Positions 9,442 through 18,182 of a stretch of 64,000 nucleotides of DNA are shown one piece after another. The DNA lies in contig NZ_CP132359.1 in NCBI RefSeq assembly GCF_030758975.1, positions 1,008,811 to 1,072,810 of the forward strand, in the 5' to 3' direction. Every line of letters begins with the position of its first letter. Within the stretch, counting starts at the first letter, position 1. Both the position numbers and the translations under genes were made by a program. The notes beneath the pieces are model-generated. The model ran no database searches. It was not told the origin of the DNA and saw only the letters and a list, made by a program, of their open reading frames with translations. The stretch is from Bosea beijingensis (lineage in GTDB: Bacteria; Pseudomonadota; Alphaproteobacteria; Rhizobiales; Beijerinckiaceae).

Positions 9442-10482
9442 ATGCAACGCCCGAACTATCCGAGCGGGAAGGATCTGCTGAGCGCCGATGCCGTCTCGCG
9501 CTTCGATCTCGACGACATCATGGAGCGTGCCGCGCGGCATCTGCATGAGGAGGAGCTGGAAAAGGCCGGCCTGCCTCTGCCCGAACAGCCGCCGGCCCCG
9601 CGCCGCCGCCCTAAAGTCATCGCCACGCTGTTCGACCAGCGCAGCACCCGCACCCGGCTCGGCTTCCAGACGGCGGCCGCGCGGCTCGGCCACCAGTCGA
9701 TCGACGCCTATGACACCGACCGCAGCCGCATGGGCACGGCGACGGGCGAATCGATCGAGGACCATATCCATACGGTCGAGCTCTACAGCGACCTTCTGAT
9801 CGTGCGCTCGCATCTGGAGGACATGCCCTATCGCGTCGGGCGCCTGAGCTATCTCCCCGTCATCAATGCCGGCAACGGCGCCGACGAGCATCCGACCCAG
9901 GCCCTGGTCGACATCTTCGCAATCCGGCAGATGCGCGGCGCGATCGAGAATCTCAGCATTGCCCTGTCGAGCGATTCGCGGGCGCGTTTCGCGATCTCCT
10001 TCGTGAAGATGCTGCGCCTCTCCCCGCCGAAGCGCTTCACCCTGTGCTGCCTGCCGGATACGCCGATCAACCCGGCAATGCGCGAGGCGATGACCGTGCT
10101 CGCCGATCTCGGCACGCAGGTCGGGCTCGTCCACGACATCCGCCATACGCTCGACCATGACGTGCTCAGCATCCAGATGCAGGACATGAGCAAATTCGCC
10201 CACGCCTCCCTTGGCAACGAAGCCGTCGACAAGGAAAAAGAGAGCGAACCCTTCACCCTGACTGCCCGCAAGGTTCTCGACGCCCGTTCGGATACGCTGA
10301 TCCTCAACCCTCTTCCGCGCTTCTCGGAGCTCGACACCTCATGCGACAGCCTCCCGAACGCAGGCTATTTCCGCCAGGTCCAGCTTTCCGTGCCGATGCG
10401 GATGGCCATCCTGGAGCGCATGCTGCTGGGCATACCCTGGACGGGACAGGCCGAGGCTTTCCGATCTTCTTCGGGTGGATGA
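9442..10482 (+). CDS. aspartate carbamoyltransferase-like protein with altered active site
   Basis: A 346-residue protein of the aspartate/ornithine carbamoyltransferase family. The carbamoyl-phosphate loop is kept (QRSTRTRLGF near residue 65), as are INAGNGADEHPTQALVD near 145 and the NPLPR motif near 290. Compared from memory with E. coli PyrB, the lysine of the 80s loop (GKKGE) is replaced by TATGE. The aspartate-binding arginine region (TRVQ) reads IQMQ, and the KYGRT segment is also changed. It therefore probably carbamoylates something other than aspartate, or has another role. Its stop overlaps the start of a DMT permease by four bases (ATGA), so the two are translationally coupled. 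No pyrC is nearby. Confidence in the family is high; the reaction is unknown. Confidence 0.75.
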   Translation: MQRPNYPSGKDLLSADAVSRFDLDDIMERAARHLHEEELEKAGLPLPEQPPAPRRRPKVIATLFDQRSTRTRLGFQTAAARLGHQSIDAYDTDRSRMGTATGESIEDHIHTVELYSDLLIVRSHLEDMPYRVGRLSYLPVINAGNGADEHPTQALVDIFAIRQMRGAIENLSIALSSDSRARFAISFVKMLRLSPPKRFTLCCLPDTPINPAMREAMTVLADLGTQVGLVHDIRHTLDHDVLSIQMQDMSKFAHASLGNEAVDKEKESEPFTLTARKVLDARSDTLILNPLPRFSELDTSCDSLPNAGYFRQVQLSVPMRMAILERMLLGIPWTGQAEAFRSSSGG

Positions 10483-11384
10483 GCGCCTATCTCGCGTCCT
10501 ATCTCGCGATCGCCCTCTCGATCCGCCTGCTCTCCGGCTATCTCACCATCATCGAGATCGGGCTCTTGCGCTCGGTCGGCAGCCTCGCCATCGCCGGTGC
10601 TGCGGTCTGGGCAGGCGAAGCCGAACAGCGCCGCAACGTCCTGCCACCGAAGTTGCGCGAGGATGTCGTCCGCAGCGTCCTGCATCTCGCCGGCTCGCTC
10701 GCGCTGATCTGGAGCCTGGCGCATCTGCCACTCGCGCTCGTCACCACCATCGAGTTTTCAGGCCCGCTCTTCGCAGCCATACTGCTCTTCCTGGTCCTGC
10801 GCCGCCGTCCCGGCATCGGGGCCGCGCTCGGGCTCGCCGTTCTTGCGACCGGGATCGGGCTGCTCGTATTCAGGCTGGACGCCGTCCCCGACCACGATCT
10901 TGCGATCGCCATCGGCGCCGTCGCGATCCTGACAACGACCAATCTCATGCTGGCGCGGCTCGCGGCCCAACGCAGCACCTTGTCCATCGTGCTGCTGATG
11001 CATGCGATCCAGCTACCGCTCTACCTGCTGCTCTGGTTCTTCGTGCCGGAACAATGGTCGCCGCCGCCGCAGCCCTACCGGCTGGCCTTCGACATTCCCG
11101 AACTGGCCGTGATCGGCGGCGCCGTGCTCGCGCTGATCGTCGGTGGCTTCGTCTCGCAGGCGGCGCTCGCCAATGCCTCGCGACACGCTACGCCCTTGCA
11201 GCTTTGCAGCGCAGACACGTTGCGCGTGCCCTTGATCACGCTCGCAGCCTATCTGCTGCTGGCGGAATTGCCGCCGGCGGAGCTGCTGCTGCCGGGGCTC
11301 TGGGTGCTGTGCGGCGTCGTCATCACCAGCCTGCCGGTCGCGGCAGGCGGAAAGCTGCGCCCGGAGCAAGCCGGGCGCGCTTGA
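10479..11384 (+). CDS. EamA/DMT family transporter coupled to the carbamoyltransferase homologue
   Basis: A 301-residue inner-membrane protein with about ten hydrophobic helices arranged as two EamA repeats (first ending near GLLVFRLD, second ending near VVITSLPVA). The DMT superfamily exports amino acids, nucleobases and other small metabolites. The ATG at 10479 overlaps the stop of the carbamoyltransferase homologue, which fixes both the start and the translational coupling. The context suggests that it moves a substrate or product of that enzyme, but this is an inference. Convergent with the SIMPL-domain gene, ten bases apart. Another DMT permease, not closely similar, occurs at 14678-15559. 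Confidence 0.85.
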   Translation: MSAYLASYLAIALSIRLLSGYLTIIEIGLLRSVGSLAIAGAAVWAGEAEQRRNVLPPKLREDVVRSVLHLAGSLALIWSLAHLPLALVTTIEFSGPLFAAILLFLVLRRRPGIGAALGLAVLATGIGLLVFRLDAVPDHDLAIAIGAVAILTTTNLMLARLAAQRSTLSIVLLMHAIQLPLYLLLWFFVPEQWSPPPQPYRLAFDIPELAVIGGAVLALIVGGFVSQAALANASRHATPLQLCSADTLRVPLITLAAYLLLAELPPAELLLPGLWVLCGVVITSLPVAAGGKLRPEQAGRA

Positions 11385-11393
11385 TGGCGGATA

Positions 11394-12131
11394 TTACGGC
11401 GCGATCTCGAAGATCACGTTGACCTGCGTCCGGTAGGCGTTCTCACCGCTGGCCAGCGGCACGGCGGCATCGCTCGCGGCCATGCGCACCCCGCCGCCAT
11501 AGGGCATCGGACGCGGCATGATCGACTGCTCCTCGATCAGGATGATCTTGCCGAGCTTGATGTCGGCCGCCTCGGCCAGGGTCTTGGCCCGCGCCACCGC
11601 ATCGGCGACCGCGCGCTTGCGCGCCTCGGTGAGCGTCGGCTTCATGTCGTCCTTGACGAAGGCGATGCCACCGCCCTGATTGACGCCGAGCCCGACCGCC
11701 TTGTCGAGGATGCCGCCGGCGTCGGTGAGGTTGCGGACCCGGACGGTCAGCGCGTTGCTGACGCTGTAGCCCGCGATCTTCGGCTCGCCGCTGCGATCCT
11801 TGCCCGGCTGGGTATAGCGCGGCTGGATGCTGAGGCCCGATGTCTGCAGATCGCGTTCGGCGACACCGGCTTCCTTCAGCGCGGCCAGCACCTGCTTCAT
11901 CGCATCATTGTTGGCGCTGAGCGCCGCACGCGCCGTCTCGGCCTCGCGCAGCACGGTCAGGTTCAGGATCGCCATGTCCGGCGCCACGCTGACCTCGCCC
12001 TCCCCGGTCACGCTGATGCGCGGGCTGGCACGCCGGGCGGCATCCTCCTGGGCCGTGGCGGAGGCGACCGGCAGCATCGCGGCGGCGATCAGGGCGGCGC
12101 CGGCCAGGGCGGGGGCGAAAAGCTTGGGCAT
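11394..12131 (-). CDS. SIMPL (DUF541) domain periplasmic protein
   Basis: A 245-residue exported protein. A signal peptide of about 28 residues (MPKLFAPALAGAALIAAAML onward, cleavage near ATAQE) precedes a SIMPL domain with RISVTGEGEVSVAPDMAIL, LQTSGLSIQPRY, GYSVSNALTVRVRN and the C-terminal VNVIFEI. SIMPL proteins include the oxidative-stress protein YggE and assemble as ring-like oligomers in some bacteria; their biochemical role is poorly defined. Two ATGs sit side by side at 12134 and 12131; the second has GGAG at a spacing of five and is preferred. The gene is divergent from the secreted protein at 12281, so the 149-base gap must hold both promoters. Confidence 0.87.
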   Translation of the reverse strand: MPKLFAPALAGAALIAAAMLPVASATAQEDAARRASPRISVTGEGEVSVAPDMAILNLTVLREAETARAALSANNDAMKQVLAALKEAGVAERDLQTSGLSIQPRYTQPGKDRSGEPKIAGYSVSNALTVRVRNLTDAGGILDKAVGLGVNQGGGIAFVKDDMKPTLTEARKRAVADAVARAKTLAEAADIKLGKIILIEEQSIMPRPMPYGGGVRMAASDAAVPLASGENAYRTQVNVIFEIAP

Positions 12132-12280
12132 CATGACTCCTGCAGATTCTGCGGCAAACGGCCGTCGCGTTGCCAAAGCGTCCGATGATGTCGAAATTAT
12201 CACGACTGCGCAGCGACAGGGCGGCGCATGGCTTGCTCCCCGCATGCCGGCGGACCATCATCGCTGCCAAAGAGAGAGCC

Positions 12281-12913
12281 ATGTCGAGGATCGCATCTGC
12301 CGTCGCGGCGCTTTTCATCGGGTTTGCCGGGCAAGCATCCGTATCGGCAGCCGGCCCGGATTTGCTCGGCTGCCATGGTTCCTTCGCGAAGGACGCGAGC
12401 GAGGCAACGCTCATCGCGGCCTTCGGGGCTGCCAATGTCGCGAACGAGGCTCTCGATGTCGGCGAAGGTTTCACCGAACCGGGCACGGTGATCTTCAAGA
12501 CCGACGACAAGCGGCGCATCGAGGTGCTCTGGCATGACAGCGAAAAACGCCGGCGGCCGAGCAGCATCATCGTGCGAGAGCCTTCGCGCTGGCGGATCGC
12601 CGTGCCTGGCGACAGCGCGATGACACTGGGGAACGGCACGGAATTGGCGACCGTCGAGGCCGCCAACCGCAAGCCATTCACGCTCAACGGCTTCGGCTGG
12701 GATGGGGCAGGCTATGTCGGCGAGTGGAACGACGGCCGGCTGGCGAAGCTGGCGGGCGGATGCAGCCTGTCGCTGCGCTTCGGCCCTTCCCCGCAAGCCA
12801 AGCCCGCCGCCGTGTCCAAGGTCTCCGGCGACAAGCCCTTCGCCTCGAACGCGGCGAGTATGCGGGCGGTAAAGCCGCGCATCGAGCAGATATCGCTCGG
12901 CTGGCCGCAATAG
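12281..12913 (+). CDS. exported protein of unknown family, paralogue of the gene at 57971
   Basis: I do not recognise a named domain in this 210-residue protein. It starts with a signal peptide of about 23 residues (MSRIASAVAALFIGFAGQAS and on), so it is probably periplasmic. The ATG at 12281 follows AGAGAGAG and begins the signal peptide. It shares several blocks with the protein at 57971-58618: FAK.ASE, FGA.NV, TEPGT, KRRIEVLWHD, LNGFGW followed by GYV..WN, and a C-terminal block ending EISLYW or QISLGW. One cysteine near residue 30 and one near 160 are shared and could form a disulfide. It is divergent from the SIMPL gene and convergent with mcd, seven bases apart. Function unknown. Confidence 0.8.
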   Translation: MSRIASAVAALFIGFAGQASVSAAGPDLLGCHGSFAKDASEATLIAAFGAANVANEALDVGEGFTEPGTVIFKTDDKRRIEVLWHDSEKRRRPSSIIVREPSRWRIAVPGDSAMTLGNGTELATVEAANRKPFTLNGFGWDGAGYVGEWNDGRLAKLAGGCSLSLRFGPSPQAKPAAVSKVSGDKPFASNAASMRAVKPRIEQISLGWPQ

Positions 12914-12920
12914 CCGAAAG

Positions 12921-14597
12921 CTATTCCTCGACCAGCCGCCGCGCGATGACCTGCGCCTGGATCTCGGCCGCGCCCTCGAAGATGTTGAGGATGCGGGCGT
13001 CGCAGAGCACGCGGCTCACCGGATATTCCAGCGCGAAACCATTGCCGCCATGGATCTGCAGGGCGTTGTCGGCAGCGGCCCAGGCGACGCGGGCGCCAAG
13101 CAGCTTGGCCATGCCGGCCTCGAGGTCGCAGCGCCGCTCGGCATCCTTCTCGCGCGCGGCGAAATAGGTAAGCTGGCGGGCGATCAGGATCTCGGCCGCC
13201 ATCATCGCGAGCTTGTCGGCGACACGCGGGAAGGCGATCAGCGGCTTGCCGAACTGGATGCGATCCTGCGCATAGCGCAAGCCGAGATCGAAGGCCGACT
13301 GCGCCACGCCGATGGCGCGCGCCGCCGTCTGGATGCGCGCCGCCTCGAAGGTCTGCATGAGCTGCTTGAAGCCCTGGCCCGGAACACCGCCGAGCAGGTT
13401 TTCGCCCTTGACCTCGAAACCGTCGAAGGCGAGCTCGTATTCCTTCATGCCGCGATAGCCGAGAACCTCGATCTCGCCGCCGGTCAGGCCTGCTACCGGG
13501 AACGGATCGGCGTCGCTGCCGCGCGGCTTCTCGGCGATCAGCATCGAGAGGCCCTTGTAGCCGGGCTCCGCCGGGTCGGTGCGCACCAGCAGCGTCATGA
13601 TGTCGGCGCGGACGGGATGGGTGATCCAGGTCTTGTTGCCATGGACCTTCCAGACGTCGCCATCCTTCACCGCCTTGGTGCGCAGCGAGGCGAGATCGGA
13701 GCCGGTATTGGGCTCGGTGAAGACGGCGGTGGGCAGGACCTCGCCGGCAGCGATCTTCGGCAGCCACTTCTCCTTCTGCTCGGGCGTGCCGCCGCAGAGG
13801 ATGAGCTCGGCTGCGATCTCGGAGCGTGTGCCGAGCGAGCCGACGCCGATATAGCCGCGCGACAATTCCTCGGAGACCACGCACATCGAGACCTTCGACA
13901 GGCCCATGCCGCCGAATTCCTCGGGGATGGTCAGGCCGAAGACGCCGAGCTCGGCCATCTTCTCGACGACCGGCATCGGGATGTATTCGTTCTCCAGATG
14001 CCATTCATGGGCATGCGGCGTCACCTCCGCGGCGCAGAAGCGGCGCATCTCCGACCGGATTGCTTCCAGCGTCTCGTCGAGGCCGGTATCGCCGATGCTG
14101 GCGGCGCCCTGGTCCTGGCTGAAGAGCGCGACGAAGCGGGTGCGGTTCTCCGGCGTGTTGCCCTCGGCGATCAGGGTGTCGGCAGCGTCCGAGCAGGCGG
14201 CGGCGATAGCCTTCTGCGACAGGCCCAGCGCCGGCAGCCGGAGGATCTCGCCCTGGCTCATCGGAATGCCGCCGAAGATCTGGGCGGCATATTCGCCGGC
14301 GCCGATGCGCAGGGCGTAATCCTCGACGGCGCCGTAGCGGCCTTCCGCCTCGAGGCGCTCGCCATAGGCCTTCAGCTCGCGCAGGGCCGTGACATAGGTC
14401 GCGAGCCAGGAAAGGCCGTGGGCAGCGTGCTGCTCGGCCTCCAGCCGGGCCGACGATATGCGACCGTCGACCAGCACTTTCTGCCGCACTGCGGCAACAG
14501 CGTCCTTAAACAGGGTCTCGAAGCCGGGGAGCGCCGCCGCGATCAGTTCGATCGCGTTCGCGCGATTCTCAGCCTTTGCGGCCGTATTGGCGTTCAT
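12921..14597 (-). CDS. mcd: (2S)-methylsuccinyl-CoA dehydrogenase of the ethylmalonyl-CoA pathway
   Basis: A 558-residue acyl-CoA dehydrogenase. The catalytic part (residues 155-558) shows LGVFGLTIPEEFGGMGLSK, the FAD-contacting AVFTEPNTGSDLASL, GNKTWITHPVRADI, the arginine/glutamine block RIQFGKPLIAFP and the C-terminal QIHGGNGF. An N-terminal helical extension of about 150 residues, not found in ordinary acyl-CoA dehydrogenases, is the mark of Mcd. The enzyme oxidises (2S)-methylsuccinyl-CoA to mesaconyl-CoA during acetyl-CoA assimilation. The ATG at 14597 has AGGGAGGG upstream; the frame stays open a further 993 bases beyond it, but that stretch belongs to the permease gene on the same strand. 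Its pathway partner ccr lies 3.6 kb away on the same strand. Confidence 0.92.
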   Translation of the reverse strand: MNANTAAKAENRANAIELIAAALPGFETLFKDAVAAVRQKVLVDGRISSARLEAEQHAAHGLSWLATYVTALRELKAYGERLEAEGRYGAVEDYALRIGAGEYAAQIFGGIPMSQGEILRLPALGLSQKAIAAACSDAADTLIAEGNTPENRTRFVALFSQDQGAASIGDTGLDETLEAIRSEMRRFCAAEVTPHAHEWHLENEYIPMPVVEKMAELGVFGLTIPEEFGGMGLSKVSMCVVSEELSRGYIGVGSLGTRSEIAAELILCGGTPEQKEKWLPKIAAGEVLPTAVFTEPNTGSDLASLRTKAVKDGDVWKVHGNKTWITHPVRADIMTLLVRTDPAEPGYKGLSMLIAEKPRGSDADPFPVAGLTGGEIEVLGYRGMKEYELAFDGFEVKGENLLGGVPGQGFKQLMQTFEAARIQTAARAIGVAQSAFDLGLRYAQDRIQFGKPLIAFPRVADKLAMMAAEILIARQLTYFAAREKDAERRCDLEAGMAKLLGARVAWAAADNALQIHGGNGFALEYPVSRVLCDARILNIFEGAAEIQAQVIARRLVEE

Positions 14598-14677
14598 GGT
14601 CTTCGACCCTCCCTTTGTTGCGACGCAGCATAAGGGGAGATCGAGGGAAACCGAAACCCTCCTTTTTGGGGAGAAGC

Positions 14678-15559
14678 CTATTTGCGGCTGGCGAGCACGA
14701 CGCCAAGGATCGTCACGGCCATGCCGCCGATCTGGAGCGGGGTCAGCGTCTCCCCGAAGAGCAGCCAGGCCTCGACCGCGACGAGCGCCGGGACGAGATA
14801 GAGGAAGGTGACGATGCGCGAGACCTCGCCGCGCCTGAGCATGAAGAGATAGAGCCAGATGCTGCCGATCGAGAGCACGATCACCGACCATGCCAGCACG
14901 AGCAGCATGGTCAGGTTCCAGTCGATCCGCATCGGCTCGAAGGCGACGGCGAAGGGCAGCACGACGAGGCCTGCCGCGACATACTGGATCGCGGTGATCG
15001 TACGCAGGTCGCCGGAGACGACGCGCGCCTTCTGGTAGAACGAGCCGGCCGTCACCGCGAACATGCCGCCGATATTGATCAGCATCGGCACGGCGATGCC
15101 CCAGAGCGCCGCCGGCTCGACATTGGCGAGTTGCGGTTCCAGTACCAGCGCGATGCCGAGGAAGCCGCAGGCGATGCCGAGCCAGCGCACGCCCGAGATG
15201 CGCTCGCCGACCAGAGCCGGCGCGAAGAGCGCGGTCAGGATCGGCTGCAGGCCCGCGATCAGGCCGGAAATGCCGGCCGGCAGGCCATGGCGCACCGCCC
15301 ACCAGACGCCCGCGAGATAAATGCCGTGCAGCAGGATGCCGGTGATCGCGACGTCGATGACGGCCCTGCGGCTGCGCGGCCAGGGCGCGCCGGTCGCAAG
15401 CGCGATCAGGATCAGGAGCGACGCGGCACAGGCGAAGCGCACGACAAGAAAGGTCAACGCATCGGCATGGCGCGCGGAATAACCGGCGACCACCCAGCCC
15501 GTGGACCAGAGGAAGGTGAAGAGCAGCGGGATCGCGCGCAAAATGAGAGGCGAGGACAT
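14678..15559 (-). CDS. EamA/DMT family transporter
   Basis: A 293-residue membrane protein with about ten hydrophobic helices in two EamA repeats. Typical features are FLWSTGWVVAGYSARHADAL at the N terminus, LIAGLQPILTALFAPALVGE at the end of the first repeat and FLYLVPALVAVEAWLLFGE in the second. Such proteins are inner-membrane exporters of small metabolites. It lies 80 bases upstream of mcd on the same strand and could be cotranscribed with it, although the 80-base gap contains the mcd ribosome binding site and possibly its own promoter. The substrate is not predictable from sequence. Confidence 0.88.
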   Translation of the reverse strand: MSSPLILRAIPLLFTFLWSTGWVVAGYSARHADALTFLVVRFACAASLLILIALATGAPWPRSRRAVIDVAITGILLHGIYLAGVWWAVRHGLPAGISGLIAGLQPILTALFAPALVGERISGVRWLGIACGFLGIALVLEPQLANVEPAALWGIAVPMLINIGGMFAVTAGSFYQKARVVSGDLRTITAIQYVAAGLVVLPFAVAFEPMRIDWNLTMLLVLAWSVIVLSIGSIWLYLFMLRRGEVSRIVTFLYLVPALVAVEAWLLFGETLTPLQIGGMAVTILGVVLASRK

Positions 15560-15763
15560 CGGAACCCGGCACCGCTGGACCTCGGGCCATTCCGCAATTT
15601 TTGGAATCGCGGCATGGCTCGAGGTCTCTGTTTTATCGCATTGTCTTCACGCGAACCGGCGTCCACTTCGCTCGAAAATGCTCCAGCCGTCTCTAGCGCC
15701 AATCGGCCGCAACCGACAGAGCGCAAGCGCCCCTACCCCATGCTCCCATCGTCGATACGCGCT

Positions 15764-16423
15764 TTAATCGCGATCGGGCGCGCCCGGCGGGAACAGCTTG
15801 CGGAAGGGTCTCGCCTCCTCGACGGCGCGCGCGAAGGAGGGCCGCGCCAGCAGCCGAGCCCGGTAGGCGCGCAGATTCCCGAAGGCGGGATCGATCTCGT
15901 GGACCCAATCGGCATAGAATAGCGAGGGCGCCGCCGCGCAATCGGCCAGGCCGAAAGCAGCACCGCACGCCCATTGCCGCCCGGCAAGCGCGCCATCGAG
16001 CCAGCGATAGGCGTCGTCGAGCTTCTCGTGGGCCCGGGCCACGCTGAAGGGATCGCGATCGTCGGCCGGTCGCAGATGGTCGAAGACGATCGCCTGCATC
16101 GGCGTCATCACATAGTTGTCGAAGACGCGGTCCATCATCCGCACCTCAAGCGCCTGTTTCGCATCGGCCGGTACCAGCCGGGCCATTCCCGGATGAAAAA
16201 GGTCGAGATGCTCGATGATGACACTCGATTCGAAGACGGGCGTCTCGCCATCGACGAGCACCGGCATCTTCTTCAACGGCCAGAGCTTTACCCATTCGGC
16301 GCCGGCGGGCGGGTCTTCCGGACCAAGCAGGCGATAGGTGAAAGGCGTCGCGTTCTCGTAGAGCGCCACCAGCACTTTTTGACAATATGACGAGAACGGA
16401 TGGGCGTAGAGCGTGAGCGACAC
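15764..16423 (-). CDS. glutathione S-transferase family protein
   Basis: A 219-residue GST with the N-terminal domain [20 protein letters not shown], the cis-proline block [20 protein letters not shown] and the helical C-terminal block [20 protein letters not shown]. The tyrosine/serine/cysteine cluster in HPFSSYC is where the thiol-activating residue lies. A GTG start at 16423 is chosen because AGGAGG lies five bases before it; the upstream in-frame GTG at 16438 would put that site inside the coding region. A perfect 15-bp-arm palindrome lies 38 bases upstream, so dedicated regulation is likely. The partner substrate is unknown. Confidence 0.85.
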   Translation of the reverse strand: MSLTLYAHPFSSYCQKVLVALYENATPFTYRLLGPEDPPAGAEWVKLWPLKKMPVLVDGETPVFESSVIIEHLDLFHPGMARLVPADAKQALEVRMMDRVFDNYVMTPMQAIVFDHLRPADDRDPFSVARAHEKLDDAYRWLDGALAGRQWACGAAFGLADCAAAPSLFYADWVHEIDPAFGNLRAYRARLLARPSFARAVEEARPFRKLFPPGAPDRD

Positions 16424-16461
16424 GGGCGCCTCCTGCACAAGCCTGAGCTATTCCCTGCATA

Positions 16462-16494
16462 CGATAACCGATTGCATATTGCAATCGGTTATCG
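16462..16494. promoter_or_regulatory. perfect 33-nt palindrome, candidate operator
   Basis: Two perfect 15-nt arms (CGATAACCGATTGCA and its reverse complement) are separated by TAT. The site lies between the divergent GST (start 16423) and chemoreceptor (start 16635) genes, 38 bases from the former, where a repressor would block transcription. No T-run follows on either strand, so it is not a simple terminator. The binding protein is not identifiable from the window. Confidence 0.65.
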
Positions 16495-16634
16495 TCGAGT
16501 CGACCCACGGCTGGAATGGGGACCGAGGTGGGGCTGCCGCAATCGTTAACAAAAAACGACGCCACACCTTCCGCATCGTCAACCAATCCTCAACGCAGCG
16601 CGCGCAATGTCGCTGGCGATCGAAAAACCTCACG

Positions 16635-18182
16635 ATGCCGAACGATTCTCATCCTTCCCTCACCCCGGACGCAGAGCTGCTGAACAGCGAGCACGAAGGC
16701 TTCGTCACCTTCGCGCAGAACGCGCTGGCTTCCGCGATCCTGAACTTCGCCGCGGTGATCGCCGTGGCCGCCATGCTGTGGCGGCCCGATCGCGCGCCGG
16801 TGCTGATCGCCTGGGTTGCGGCCACGCTGGCCTATTCGCTGTCGATGGGGCTCGACATCGTCGCATGGCGCAGCCGCCTGTACGAGCGTTCGCCCTGGCC
16901 GATGCGGGTCGTGCATCTGCGCGCACCCGTGCTCGGACTGATCTGGGGCGCCCTGCCCTGGGTCGCCGGCGCGACCACCGATCCCCGGGAGAACATCGCG
17001 ATCGGCTTCGTCATCGCCGGCATGATCGCCAGCGGCATGACGCGCTTCGTCGTGGTCCCGCGCGCGGCACTGATCTACGGCGTCACACTCGGCGCGACTT
17101 CGGTCCTGGCCTTCGCCCAGTTTTCCACGAGCACGGCCATCACGGTGGCGGTGCTGCTGACCCTCTATCTCGTATTCATGACGCGCCACGTCTCGGCCTA
17201 TGGCGCGACGCTGGCGGAAGCCGTTCGCGGCCGCAATGCCGCGATCGAAAGCAGCCGCGAACGCACCCTGCTCCAGCACAGCGCGCTCGCCGAGCGCGAC
17301 GAGACGAGCCGCCGGCACGACGAACTGATGGAGGTGGTCGCAGCCTTCCGCCAGTCGATGGCCGGCTTCCAGGATGTCGTCCGGCGCGAGACGCAAGGCA
17401 TCGCCGCGAGCGCCGCCTCGCTCTCCGGCACAGCCGAGACGACCGCGAGCCAGGCCGGCGCGGCCCGCAGCGCCGCTGCGAGCGCGACCGGCGAGATCGA
17501 CGCCATCGCCGCCAGCACCGGCCATCTCAACGACGCCATCGCCCGGATCGGCGAGCGGACCTATCGCGCCGGCGCGGTGATCAGCGACACCGTCTCCGTC
17601 AGCGCGGCGGCGATGACCGACATCGCCCAGCTTTCCGCGCTGATGCAGGGCATCACCGGCATCGTCGAGATGATCCAGGCGATCGCCGGACGCACCAATC
17701 TGCTCGCGCTCAACGCGACGATCGAGGCGGCGCGTGCCGGCGAGGCCGGGCGCGGCTTCTCGGTCGTCGCAGCCGAGGTCAAAGGGCTGGCCGCACAGAC
17801 GACCGAGGCCAGCAACGAGATCATCAACAGGATCGGGGCGATCGGCGCCTCTGCCGCCAATGTGACGCGGTCGATCGAGGCGATCCGCCAGGCCGTGCTC
17901 GACGTCCACGACGTCACGCATGCCATCGTCTCGGCCGTCGAGGAGCAGCGGGCCGCGACCGCCGCCATGTCGAGCAATATCGATTCGGCCGCCGACCACA
18001 GCCGGCAGGCGACCGAACGTGTCGAGCAAGCCTACGGCGCCGTGGGCGAAACCAAGACCGAGATCGAGAAGGCCCGGCACGCAGCCGAGATCATGGCCGA
18101 GGTGGCGGGATCACTGGCCACCTCGGTCGACGCCTTCCTGCACCGCATGGAAGCGGTGAACGCCGGCAAGCGCGCCGCCTAG
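16635..18182 (+). CDS. methyl-accepting chemotaxis protein, membrane type
   Basis: A 515-residue chemoreceptor-like protein. Residues 30-190 hold about six hydrophobic helices and no periplasmic ligand domain, so this is a multi-span sensor rather than the classical two-helix type. A coiled-coil signalling domain follows (residues 230-515), with the invariant hairpin tip [20 protein letters not shown] near 353 and [17 protein letters not shown] after it. It would form trimers with CheA and CheW. The ATG at 16635 is chosen by homology, since the encoded protein then begins shortly before the first helix; an earlier in-frame start would cross the divergent promoter region. Its last four bases overlap the convergent ccr gene. 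The stimulus is unknown. Confidence 0.88.
   Translation: MPNDSHPSLTPDAELLNSEHEGFVTFAQNALASAILNFAAVIAVAAMLWRPDRAPVLIAWVAATLAYSLSMGLDIVAWRSRLYERSPWPMRVVHLRAPVLGLIWGALPWVAGATTDPRENIAIGFVIAGMIASGMTRFVVVPRAALIYGVTLGATSVLAFAQFSTSTAITVAVLLTLYLVFMTRHVSAYGATLAEAVRGRNAAIESSRERTLLQHSALAERDETSRRHDELMEVVAAFRQSMAGFQDVVRRETQGIAASAASLSGTAETTASQAGAARSAAASATGEIDAIAASTGHLNDAIARIGERTYRAGAVISDTVSVSAAAMTDIAQLSALMQGITGIVEMIQAIAGRTNLLALNATIEAARAGEAGRGFSVVAAEVKGLAAQTTEASNEIINRIGAIGASAANVTRSIEAIRQAVLDVHDVTHAIVSAVEEQRAATAAMSSNIDSAADHSRQATERVEQAYGAVGETKTEIEKARHAAEIMAEVAGSLATSVDAFLHRMEAVNAGKRAA

Noticed and set aside
14598..15590. Apparent 331-residue N-terminal extension of mcd in the same frame
   Set aside because: The stretch overlaps the permease gene on the same strand in another frame, has no protein character of its own, and the ATG at 14597 has a strong ribosome site and matches the Mcd family start.
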